A stretch of DNA of 64,000 nt from Rhizophagus irregularis (lineage: Eukaryota; Glomeromycota; Glomeromycetes; Glomerales; Glomeraceae), in assembly GCF_026210795.1 (NCBI RefSeq), contig NC_089438.1:3431501-3495500 (forward strand), given 5' to 3'. Below, piece after piece: positions 21,601 to 30,429 of this stretch (positions within the stretch are counted from its first letter, which is position 1; each line of letters starts with the position of its first letter). The notes under the pieces were generated by a model that was given only the letters and a program-made list of their open reading frames with translations, was not told the DNA's origin and ran no database searches. The position numbers and the translations under genes are program-made.

Positions 21601-24264
21601 TTTTTTACTAGTAGGTTTAATATTAACTATCGATTTTCCAAAACTCAAAGATAACGATTCTGGGATATATTTTTTTCTTAACAATAATTCTGATTTATCC
21701 TTATTGATTTTTATATCATTAAGATTATAAAAGGTGTCAGCAATTGATAAAATTTTCTCTAAATTTTCCTGGTTTCCAGCCATGAAATTTGTATCATCCA
21801 TATACGCTAAACCTGGAAAGTTAAAATTAATCTTTTCGTTGACATTTTCATAAATATTATTAACTTTAAAACCATCTATATCGTATCCTAGATTTGAATT
21901 CTTAATTTTTGTCAATAAAGGATCGTAGTAAATAATCCACAAAAGCGGTGAAATTATCTCCCCTTGATCAATCCCGCATTGCATATCAAAAGCGTCTGTT
22001 AAACCATAAGGTGTAAAAACTTTGTTTTTCCGTCCAATCGATAGACTTGTTAATAAATTAATTAATTCTACTGGAAATTTAATTCTTTTCATCGCTTTTT
22101 CAAGCATAAAAACATTAATCCGATCATAAGCCTTTGACATGTCAAGAGCAAGAATCCATAATTCTTTATCACGTTCATTACTATGTTGAATTATCTCATT
22201 AATTATTCGTAATGGTTCAAAAGTTGAATTTAAGGGCAAGCCTGCGTACTGATATCCTTGTAAAACTTGATGTTCTACCATTATCTTTGAGATACGTTTT
22301 GTAATTATTTTCATCATAACTTTTCTAGCTGTTTCCAATAACGTGATTGGCCTAGTATTATTTAATCTATACCCCCAAGGTTTCGGCTTTGGGATCGGAT
22401 ATATATTTGCTAGTTTCCAGTCTTCAGGCATAATTTGAGTGCGTAAAACTTCATTTATAATATTTCTTAATAAATGATTAAATTCTGACGGAGCCTTCTT
22501 AATTTCATCATATGCAATTCCTGTTGGCCCTACTGCTTTTTTAATTGGTAAATCTTTGATTACAATATCCCATTCATCATCAGTTATTGGTACAAGACAA
22601 TTATTATAAATTAATTTATTAATTGATCTTATAGGTTCATATTCATCAGACCACTCTTGTAAATCATCTATAGTACGATTTTTCGATCCTGCTGCATTTT
22701 GAAAATGATTTTTAGTTATGTCTTTGATTTTATTTTCATCAGTAACTAAAATACTGTTTCCTTCTTCGTCATCAATTAAAATTCTATCTATAAAATTTTT
22801 TTTCATTTCATTTTCAGTAATATTATCAATCATTCTTCGTTGATTATCTGCCAAATCTGCACAACGTTTATCTATGGCTTCTTTAATTTTATCATTTTTT
22901 AGATTAAACATTTCCAGTGAAAATTTTGAAAATAAAGTATCGTATATCTCATTTAATTCCTTAACATATTGACCTATTAAAAATCGACTTAATCTATGTT
23001 GTAATAAGAGATACGTTGAATTCACGTCATCTATTAAATGTCTTTTAACTAAATGTTTTAAATAATTATTGTAGTATTTCCAATTTAGAGCGAGTTTTTC
23101 AAAACTCAATTTCTTTTTAAATTTTCTTCTTAAATATACAATATATCGTAAATCTTTATATAATTGTGTATGTTGAAATGTTTTGTCACGGTCGACATTA
23201 ACTATAATTTCTTTAGATCGAATATGTTGTTGTTTAATTTTCAATAAATTATTTTTAAAAAACGACCACTTTTCTTCAATCGAACCATTTAAATTAAAAG
23301 AAGTAGCAACCTTTTTTAAGTCATCTTGAAAATTTAAAAGATCTTTTTCTTCAGTATTATCAAAATCAAAAATATACCTAATTAAATTTACATTAGTCAT
23401 ATTCATTTTTTTTGTCTGTAAAATCGGATAAATCAAATCTTCATTAATAAAATCAAAAGTTAATAAGGCATGATCCGTTTTAATTATATCTCTTATATTA
23501 ATAATTTTTGCTTTTGATGTTTTCGTGAAAAGATTTTCTGATATCCATATATAATCAATTCTTGATTTGAAACGACCAAAGTAAGTCATTATTTCTTTTG
23601 TATTGTCCATGTCATAAGTTTCCTTATGAACATCCCATAAATTAAGATTTTCTAATTTCTGAAAAATTTTCAACATTTTTGGCACAGATTGTTTATTATC
23701 AAGTCGTTTTTTAAACTTTCTATATTGTAAATTAAAATCACCACAACAAATGATTTCCATATTTTTAGATTTAGCTATTTTAATATGATTAATCACATGT
23801 GTATTCATATTAATTTTGTTGTTCATATCTACACCCGTACGATGATTAGCTAAATTATAAAATAATATTAAACGTAATTTTTTATTATTTTTAAAGGAAA
23901 AATCCACTATTAATATACGTCCATTGATTTTTTCTATATTGAATATATGTTTTTCTAAATTATTTCGTATTATAAGCATAACTCCTTTTCCAATAGCATT
24001 TTTATTATCATTATGTGAAATAATTTTGTATCCAGCTTTATCTGCGTTGAAAAAATTAATTTCTTTATCAGCTTTTTGTGTTTCAGTAATACCCATTATA
24101 TCGACACCATTTTTTCTTATATAGTCAAAAATATTGTTCAATTTATATTCTGTTAAGGTACATATATTAAGCACTGCTATTTTTGTAAAATATTTCTGAT
24201 TATCGTGCTCGTTAAACATATCTATGCTATCGTCAATTTGATTTGGAATTGTATTATCTTCCAT
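18700..24264 (-). CDS. LINE ORF2: endonuclease, reverse transcriptase, RNase H (1854 aa)
   Basis: Uninterrupted polyprotein for target-primed reverse transcription. An EEP-type endonuclease occupies about residues 28-275 ('GITETQ', 'CCGDFNLQ', 'DHALLTF'). A reverse transcriptase spans roughly 570-900 ('KKAVGPTGIAYDEIKKAP', 'LALDMSKAYDRI', 'GIDQGEIISPLLW', and the catalytic 'AYMDD' near 820). A long linker follows, then RNase H near 1390-1525 ('YIDGS', 'KAEVTSF', 'TDNEF', 'KAHDDD'). A C-terminal CCHC-type finger, 'CPVCKRKKETFGHVWRC', lies near 1655-1670. The length suits an RNase-H-bearing LINE. All key acidic residues are visible, so the protein could be functional. It starts at ATG 24264, 117 bases after the end of ORF1. 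Confidence 0.93.
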   Translation of the reverse strand: MEDNTIPNQIDDSIDMFNEHDNQKYFTKIAVLNICTLTEYKLNNIFDYIRKNGVDIMGITETQKADKEINFFNADKAGYKIISHNDNKNAIGKGVMLIIRNNLEKHIFNIEKINGRILIVDFSFKNNKKLRLILFYNLANHRTGVDMNNKINMNTHVINHIKIAKSKNMEIICCGDFNLQYRKFKKRLDNKQSVPKMLKIFQKLENLNLWDVHKETYDMDNTKEIMTYFGRFKSRIDYIWISENLFTKTSKAKIINIRDIIKTDHALLTFDFINEDLIYPILQTKKMNMTNVNLIRYIFDFDNTEEKDLLNFQDDLKKVATSFNLNGSIEEKWSFFKNNLLKIKQQHIRSKEIIVNVDRDKTFQHTQLYKDLRYIVYLRRKFKKKLSFEKLALNWKYYNNYLKHLVKRHLIDDVNSTYLLLQHRLSRFLIGQYVKELNEIYDTLFSKFSLEMFNLKNDKIKEAIDKRCADLADNQRRMIDNITENEMKKNFIDRILIDDEEGNSILVTDENKIKDITKNHFQNAAGSKNRTIDDLQEWSDEYEPIRSINKLIYNNCLVPITDDEWDIVIKDLPIKKAVGPTGIAYDEIKKAPSEFNHLLRNIINEVLRTQIMPEDWKLANIYPIPKPKPWGYRLNNTRPITLLETARKVMMKIITKRISKIMVEHQVLQGYQYAGLPLNSTFEPLRIINEIIQHSNERDKELWILALDMSKAYDRINVFMLEKAMKRIKFPVELINLLTSLSIGRKNKVFTPYGLTDAFDMQCGIDQGEIISPLLWIIYYDPLLTKIKNSNLGYDIDGFKVNNIYENVNEKINFNFPGLAYMDDTNFMAGNQENLEKILSIADTFYNLNDIKINKDKSELLLRKKYIPESLSLSFGKSIVNIKPTSKKGSIRLLGVWFNAFNRKNHVIDQIKNEINNCCDSMILRKKLTDKQMAFIFNVLIIPRIEYRAQLIILSEYECNKIMAKFRILFKHKLKFMKTTPNSIVHLKEMFNVKNIEDNQLQAKMTNFILQINDKNELGMITKIRLYNLQQLLFLNDNPIYSLREKDIIRYKKIFTTQLKNHYILECIKMLKTQNFSIAINDTVDKMEIIGGNILIKDILPEEIYFDNLRSIKKLNIMFADQILTLDGKNLLTLKEILGKRFKKFFSPNRSLIEKSWKIIEDCILDNNEVIKRRISIEARNKIGTSFAHNLKGTILTKMNSDSEPINNGFIFGKKKLYNDIILVYGKNYNLGSNNIVLEHFITVNNPDDLFMGLKKCLGCFLDETSTLGPLERIHKQSNCLVNLRIEDVYFLENYLHSHAIIIHETDSYIVPDIIQSHIESNIWHEHNFIIEPLLFKQDDIRLNIFESNMQKSTQNCIEKYVKKEKFNKNLTIEKLNIINYKLIQQLGEQIFVYIDGSVINNGTENIDGIADLHFYDKDHKLIDEFYVNIEHWISPSKAEVTSFIIALIIVHNISNVEIITDNEFIFNYFNDIICKTEIYNTRKLLKTQNNIYIWALIRQFIDLNEIIIPKITKIKAHDDDLYHNFLDQQIKGRYSDRNRVYLVNFNFFQLDKIKYMLTWNNIIIEKPIRRFIRYYNEILNLEKFFNLRRNRKYTIDSVEWAITFEFLKENENVLQTNFHTTKRRRYKIKNLIEEIPTVEQRKLTNFDIYKDWKCPVCKRKKETFGHVWRCYSNRKRMRNIIYYSIICLIEKIKEYDIYTFDEAKIIDLFINESFGEVKVNNNKLTFVDIIKGLFPKLLADFLRQEIKMTKVHIFETGVKFLDFVFDSTHKIWVDRCDLQKDKEISLGVTKEDKKHYSYDKNIIKKDINHKVYQKVEGLLNNIYFNIEPLDFIVRVNQYTIQLIFSFILFYFIF

Positions 24265-24380
24265 TAAGTTTGTTTTTTTCTTCTTTTTCTTTTTTCTTTT
24301 ATAATTAATTAAATGTGGGGTGGATTGTTAGAATAATTATTAATTAAATTGTTATTATTGGGTTGTACAATCATTAAGAT

Positions 24381-25622
24381 TTAAAAAGTGGATTCGAACT
24401 GGTTGGCTGAATTGCTAGTACCCCCAATACTTGCAATTTTGGTTGTAGAAGAATCATTTTGTTCTTTATCGGAAAGTTGTCCAGTAAGTTTCGTGATCAT
24501 ATTGAACATATTATTTAATAAACTATCTTGTTTTTCTACTCTTGATTCTAAGTTAAGCACTAAGTTGTTGTCATCATTTTCACTTGAAGATGAGTCAGGT
24601 TTGGCACGCTTATTATTATCGTTAACTATTGGTAATTTGTTAGGCTTTTGTTGGAGACCTTTACGATTATTATTATTTTTAAAGGTTTCTTTAATTGAAT
24701 TAATTTCTTTTCTAACTATATCATTTTCTTTTCTAAATTCGGTAATCATTGCATTTAAAGTAGTAAGTTGTTTTTTAATCTCTGATAAATCATTTTGTGA
24801 CGATGTATGTTTGTTGTTATTTGGATCATGCATAGAGCCTCCTTTCCTAGTACCGCCTTGAATTGGGTTGTGGTTGTTGTCACTTATATCTTCTTCGTCA
24901 CCCCAAGCTTGCATTTCTTCTTCACTAAAGGTGTAAGTATTGTTATTACGTTGTCGGTTGATAATATTATTTTGATTCCAATGTCGTTGTCGATTATTAG
25001 GATATCTATTTCCCTTAGTAGCATCAGCGTATGAATTGAATTTAGATTTATTACGATTTTTAAACTGTTGGAGCAGTTGATTACGATTTAATTTATTTGA
25101 TCGTTGTCGTAATTCCGTTTGACATTCCTTCGCTACATGTCCCGTATATCCGCATCTATGACAAGATTTGGTATCTAACGGGGACCATTCTAGTTGTTGA
25201 CCTTCATATTCATATACATTATTGGTAGCAATACTAAAATCTTCATCATTTCTAAAATATACAAAAGCATATTTCATAGGTTTATATGTCACGGAGTTGC
25301 GTGGAATAAAAATAGACGCAGCGCTGGTTTCAGTAACCAATGGTTGTAAATCACGTGCACAAGTATTAAACGGTAAACCATTAATTTTTGCTGCAAATTG
25401 GAACCTTTCAGATTTTTTATCTTCAGATAGCAAAACAGGTACCACTGAGAGACATTCTTTAAACGCCCATACACTCCATTGAGCATAAAAAGGTTGTACG
25501 CTAAGTTCGTCTTTGTAGGTTATAAAAGCTTGTCTGTATATACCTTTAAGTCGTGTAGTAATGCCATCTTCTTCTAATTCTCCATATCGACTAAAAACAG
25601 CCTTCAAATTATAATTTTCCAT
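24381..25622 (-). CDS. LINE ORF1, 3' piece: RRM-like, zinc knuckle and coiled coil
   Basis: 413-codon ORF. Residues about 1-50 and 75-130 look like RNA-recognition motifs ('INGLPF' and 'KYAFVYF' as RNP-like strands). A retroviral-type zinc knuckle 'CHRCGYTGHVAKEC' lies near 153-166. Asn-rich disorder, then a coiled coil ('LSEIKKQLTTLNAMITEF', continuing with heptads) and a low-complexity tail follow. This is the nucleic-acid-binding coat protein of the element. The ATG at 25622 is probably not the true start, because the same frame is open upstream to 25682 and encodes 'TIKVFNIPLYMENYNLKAVF', the first strand of RRM 1. Compare the next entry. Confidence 0.82.
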   Translation of the reverse strand: MENYNLKAVFSRYGELEEDGITTRLKGIYRQAFITYKDELSVQPFYAQWSVWAFKECLSVVPVLLSEDKKSERFQFAAKINGLPFNTCARDLQPLVTETSAASIFIPRNSVTYKPMKYAFVYFRNDEDFSIATNNVYEYEGQQLEWSPLDTKSCHRCGYTGHVAKECQTELRQRSNKLNRNQLLQQFKNRNKSKFNSYADATKGNRYPNNRQRHWNQNNIINRQRNNNTYTFSEEEMQAWGDEEDISDNNHNPIQGGTRKGGSMHDPNNNKHTSSQNDLSEIKKQLTTLNAMITEFRKENDIVRKEINSIKETFKNNNNRKGLQQKPNKLPIVNDNNKRAKPDSSSSENDDNNLVLNLESRVEKQDSLLNNMFNMITKLTGQLSDKEQNDSSTTKIASIGGTSNSANQFESTF

Positions 25623-25702
25623 ATATAACGGTATATTGAATACCTTGATAGTACAGCTTTCATGACTTTGAAAAAGTTGTTTTCATTTTTCTTGTAAATT
25701 TT

Positions 25703-26572
25703 CTACTTTCTTAAAGAGTAAACGACATTATTTTCATCTCCATCGGTTGCACTAGGCATTTTAAAAGTCATATTACATAAGCTATTCAAATCGACTTCGG
25801 TGTTGACTTTAATACTAATCACGTGACAGTATTTTTGTTCTTGACTGGTATCATCAGTCATTTTAATTGGTTTCTTTTCTTCAAAGGTGGTAATGACGTC
25901 AATTTTTGATTTGATAATTTTAACAATATAATGACAAAATTGTGTACTTTTGGGCGCTTCCGGAATCATACAAGTTGCTTTCCATGTGTTATGTTTAGAC
26001 AAGACGATTGGTGAAAATTCGGCGTCGGCCATTTCTTTTTCAGGCAATTGATTATCGGCAGATGGATCATCAAAATGTGAGTCATCATGCGTCGATTGAT
26101 CATCTTGATCTTGTGTGTTGATCTTTTGTAGTACATCGGAATGATCTTCATTAGCTTTTCCTTTATTCGCAGTTGGTGTTGCAGAGGTTAATTGTATTAC
26201 AATAGGATCGACATTTTTCGGGGTTTCGCCAGTTTTGGTTTTCTTTTTTTGCTGTGTATCTTGTGGATTATAAGCAACAAAAGGGTCAAGTTCTTGTCGT
26301 TTGAAAGTTGCTTGTTGTTTTCTATTATATGGTAACCTTGCAGAAGCAGCTGCTTGGTGCTGTTGTTTCTTCTTTTTCTTGTTTTCTTGACGTAAGGTAG
26401 CTTTAGACTTAACTGTAGTAAACTCCTCGTCATTAGGAGTGAAAGTAAAATTATTCGAAGTATCTTGCGTAGTAGAAGTTGTACCAACAACTCCTTCCAT
26501 AGTTTCTCCCTGCTCCTGGTTGTCTATACCCTTCTGGGCCGCACTACGAGTAGTCCTAGCTGAGGTGGACAT
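25703..26572 (-). CDS. LINE ORF1, 5' piece (289 aa, disordered)
   Basis: Starts ATG 26572 ('MSTSARTTRSAAQKG'). It is rich in Thr, Gln, Lys and Asp, with basic stretches ('QENKKKKKQQH', 'QKKKTKTGE'), and ends in a more ordered region ('HVISIKVNTEVDLNSLCNMT'). It stops at TAG 25705-25703 after 'VVYSLRK'. The frame used by the 413-codon piece continues directly from that point as 'VENLQEK', a TGA (25685-25683) and 'KQLFQSHESCTIKV'. This suggests the two ORFs were one ORF1, split here by a frameshift and a nonsense change. It has no other recognisable domain. Confidence 0.7.
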   Translation of the reverse strand: MSTSARTTRSAAQKGIDNQEQGETMEGVVGTTSTTQDTSNNFTFTPNDEEFTTVKSKATLRQENKKKKKQQHQAAASARLPYNRKQQATFKRQELDPFVAYNPQDTQQKKKTKTGETPKNVDPIVIQLTSATPTANKGKANEDHSDVLQKINTQDQDDQSTHDDSHFDDPSADNQLPEKEMADAEFSPIVLSKHNTWKATCMIPEAPKSTQFCHYIVKIIKSKIDVITTFEEKKPIKMTDDTSQEQKYCHVISIKVNTEVDLNSLCNMTFKMPSATDGDENNVVYSLRK

Positions 26573-26695
26573 ACCGTTATATTTAACAAAATAAAATAAT
26601 TATGAGAATATCGAAAAGAATTTTTCTAAGTTTTTCTTTGTAAAAAAACGAAATGAAGGAACGGGAGAGAGTTTTTCGACATTGACATTGTCATT

Positions 26696-26949
26696 GACAT
26701 AAAGTTATATAAGATTAATCTGAGAGTTTTTTACCAAAAAGGAAATTTTTTTATAAAAAGGGAAATGATTTTCAATTTCGAGGCAATTCAGCAGGTGTTT
26801 TAATAACAAATTGAGAAATGATTTCCATAGAAAATCTCGTGACAAAATTTTATAATAAATTTAAAATAAATGATCAACAAATGATCAACAAAATCGTTAC
26901 TAGTTTTATAAAAAACGCCCAATAATATCTTTTTATTGTTTTAATGTAG
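26696..26949. other. Spacer between LINE and resumed ATPase exon
   Basis: Continues the pre-LINE sequence (GACATAAAG..). ATGATCAACAAA occurs twice near 26871-26890. It ends in a pyrimidine-rich stretch and TTTTAATGTAG (acceptor 26948-26949) before the exon at 26950. No gene seen. Confidence 0.5.
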
Positions 26950-29900
26950 TGCATTTTTTAAGAAATCTAAAGATACAAACCTGATAAGAGAGTTGAATTT
27001 TCAAGATGTATTAAGTGAATTGAATAGTCGAGTACTTTCTGAAGATGAAATAATTGAACTTTTAAAATGGTGGATTTGCTATAAATCGAATGGAAGTATT
27101 ATTAATCCATTAGAACGTGCACAGTTCATGCAATCTGCGCGTATTAGCAATGACAATAACGTTCGATCTTTGAATACGTTTCGACATTTTTTGAATTCAG
27201 GAATAATTCCTCCAGAAATGGATGTTCCTGACAATGTATTTCCGTATACTATTATCAAAAAACTAAAGGATCAAAAATTAAAAGATCATAAATTAAAAAT
27301 TCAAGAATTCAGTGATCAAAATCTTAAAAAATGGTTTGAATGGACAGAGTTACCTTTGGTTAATTGGGCAAGGTTTGTTGTCACCAAACCCGATTTGGAA
27401 AATAATCCAGAGTTTTCTGAGAAAGTTCATGAGATATTAGCAAGAAATTTTAAAAAAATGTCACGTAATGACAAAATTATAATTACTCGATTATTTGAAT
27501 ACAAAGAGTGCATTCCAACTGCATGTGGAATGAAGATTCCTGGCAAAGCTTATTTTGAAAATATCAAACTATTTCCTGACTTACCAACGATCAAATTTCA
27601 AAATCCTTCATTTGTTAAGAACGTAATGGAATTATTGGGTGTTCGAAAGGTAAAAATAACGATTTTTTTTTATAATTTATTTTACGTTACGTTTTCATGA
27701 TTTGTTTAATTTTTCTATAGGTAGTTGAATTAGAACTTATTTTTGAAAATCAAAGAAATTTGGATCATATGCAACTATTAAAATATTTTGCTTCAAATTC
27801 AAGTGATCTTAAAGCAGATGAAATAGAAATATTGAAGGAAAAACCAATCTGGCCCAAAAAAAGTTTGACCGATAATGAACCCGGAGAAATACGGCTTGTT
27901 GCAAGAGATTTGCATACACCTACACCGTTACATTGTGAATTTGGGTTACCTGTGATTAGTTGGAATAAAGGGTTGTCTAATGGTTCAGAAGAAGGTATAT
28001 TCATTGTTTTTTTTATTTAATTTGTTTAATTTTGTCAAGTTATTCATAATTAATCGATTTTATAGGGAAATTTTTAATCAAGTTGGGTTTACGAGAATAT
28101 CTTACACTTGAAAAAATCCTTGAACTGGCAGCGCCTCCAACTGATCTTAAGATTCGTGAAAAGGCTCTCAAATATTTTATCGATAACTTTGATAAAAATT
28201 ATTTTAATAGTTATAGATCATCGCCTGTAGTCAATATTGCATTTTTGCCTTGCTCAGAACCAGATGTTTATGCGAAGCCTTCAGAATGCTTTATTAATCC
28301 AGAATGTGAGATAATGAATTTTAAAGTTATTCATCAAGACCTAAAGTTTAAAGTGGGAAAATTGGGTGTTTGTCAAGATCCTAATCATGAAGAACTCTTG
28401 ATTAGGTTAAAAGAAAATCCACCAAAGGATAAAATTGATGCAGAGAAAATTTTTGAATATTTGACATCACAGCAAGGAAAATTTACTGATCACGATTGGG
28501 ATATTCTTGTCGATCTCGAATTTATTCCAGTTCAAAATAAAATTGGACCTAATATAATTAATTATGCCAATCCAAACAATTGTTTTTTTAATATTCAAGA
28601 AGAAATGTAAGTGTTTTCTAACTTTGAAATAATTTTTTTTTAAAAAAAAAATATTAAAATTACTTTGTTATTTATATTAGCTTAAATGATTTCTTTAACT
28701 GTATCGATTTTGGGAACAAAGCAAATAAGTTTTTGAAAAGTTGCGGTGTTAAAGATGAACTAACTCCGATAAATTTTGCTGAATTATTGGTAAGATCATC
28801 AGATAAATTATGGAAATTAGTTCAAACAATTGATAATGGCGTAGATAAATATATGTATTTTCTAAGAAAAATCGCTCTCGACTTTAAAATATTAGCCGAT
28901 AAATCGAGTTTAATAGAGGAAATGAAGAAAGCACCTATTTTAATAGCTATAAAGAAAAAATATCAGGACGAAGAAGAAATCAATGATTCTGATTTAGCTT
29001 CAGCGAAAGATATTTTTATAAATGATGATATGGTATATTAACAAGTTTTTAATCCATTAACAGCTCCTGAAGATGAAATATTGGAAAGTATGTATAAGGT
29101 ATAATATCTCGAATTAATACATTATTTCAAATTTAATTATATAATATATTGAATTAGATAAGAGTGTTTTGATATTTTATTAATTATATAATTTATTCTT
29201 TTATAGAAATTAGGTTGTAAATCATTAAAAGGTTCTGTAAAAGAAAGTTCGGCTCCAAAAGGTACTACCCGAGAAACTGAAAATTCTAGACAATTACAAG
29301 AAAAGATTACAGAAAGGGCAAGTTTATTTTATTATGAATATCCTAAAGATAACATCAAAAAAGATGAAAATTGGCTTAAAAAACTAAAAGTTAGAGAAGT
29401 TGATCATATAGAAACTAAATATACGTTAGGAGGAAATATTAAGATCAAGAAAAATGATACTATTATACTAGAAAATAATAGAATGAATCCATGGATTCTT
29501 TATATAACATCCAATTCAAGTTCACTTGATATTTCAAAACATATAGCTAAGAATATTTACAAAGTATATAAATGGAAGGATATCTTTTGTATTAATACAC
29601 TTTTAATTACACCTTTATCAGTTTTAAAAAAAATGGGATATCCAGTTAGTCGCATATTGCAACAACAGAAGTATCAACCATCTACAGCAGAAATTCATAA
29701 AAATCTTCAAGACAATTTACAAAAATTTGTAAAAAGTTGTAATCTTAATGAAAATATAAATAGTGATGATAGTGATAATGACAGTAATCAAAATGATAAA
29801 AGTACCAATATTAAACATCACTGTGCTATGCCAGGTACTGTATAATGCATATAATATTGTTTTAATTGGACACTATTGCATTTAATACTAAATTTTTAAT

Positions 29901-30429
29901 TTTTTTTTTTGTTAGATTATTTATTACATTGTGTTGGAATTATGCAAAAAATTAAACTTCATGATACCAAAGATATTCAACAATCAGTAATCTTGTCTCA
30001 ACCATATAATGCATCATTAAGCCGATTCGTCAGTATGCTAAAAGAACTTGCAGATGTTTTTGAACTTGAATTAAATACCATTAATATATTTTATAGTGAT
30101 GATAATACAATTGCATTTAACTATGATAAAACATTTTTCTTTAATTTCAAGTTTTATCATGAATTACACGATGATGAATGTAAAATTAAACCCACAATTA
30201 ATGCTATGTCCTATTGGTACATGACATTTTGTCATGAATTAGCACATAATTTTGTCAAACCTCATAATTATGAACATGAAGTAAGTGTAACTTTGAAGTC
30301 TATTTATTTTATTATTTATTAATCTAATCATACTTTATATTCTTTTAATAGCATTATTTTTCATCATTTGCGGAACTTTACATGTCAAATTTTTTAGCAA
30401 TGGTAAACAGAAATATGGATGCTTATTGA
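26950..30429 (+). pseudogene. Sacsin-like ATPase gene, segment 3 (C-terminal half with HELAH zincin motif)
   Basis: Exons: 26950-27649, 27721-27994, 28066-28606, 28681-29098, 29207-29834, 29916-30280 and 30352-30429. All splice phases agree, with GT..AG introns of 71-108 bp. The first exon opens in frame with 'AFFKKSKDTNLIRELNFQDV', directly continuing segment 2. It is a large alpha-helical middle region of unknown function ('WTELPLVNWARFVV', 'IWPKK', 'FLPCSEPDVYAKPSECFINP', 'DIFINDDMVY', 'KVREVDHIETKYTL'). The C-terminus has 'FCHELAHNFVKPHNYEHEH' (HELAH at about 30233-30247), a zincin-like HExxH followed by further histidines and 'FAELYMS'. A TAA at 29039-29041 interrupts the 28681 exon where a Gln codon is expected. 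Without it this half would be fully open, so it decayed recently or is expressed as fragments. Confidence 0.78.

Larger units (their letters stand above)
18453..26677 (-). mobile_element. Full-length LINE retrotransposon (8.2 kb)
   Basis: On the minus strand the order is 5' UTR (26677-26573), ORF1 (26572-24381, in two pieces), ORF2 (24264-18700), 3' UTR and a 24-base poly(A) seen as T-run 18453-18476. It is flanked by an 18-bp target duplication (18437-18454 and 26678-26695). An EEP endonuclease, YMDD reverse transcriptase and RNase H in one polyprotein place it among APE-type LINEs with RNase H; I do not assign a named clade. It sits within the ATPase pseudogene on the opposite strand. The intact 1854-codon ORF2 and clean target duplication indicate a recent insertion, while ORF1 is damaged. 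Confidence 0.92.

Noticed and set aside
20126-24124. Plus-strand ORFs inside the LINE
   Set aside because: They lie antisense to the intact reverse-transcriptase ORF and have no domain of their own.
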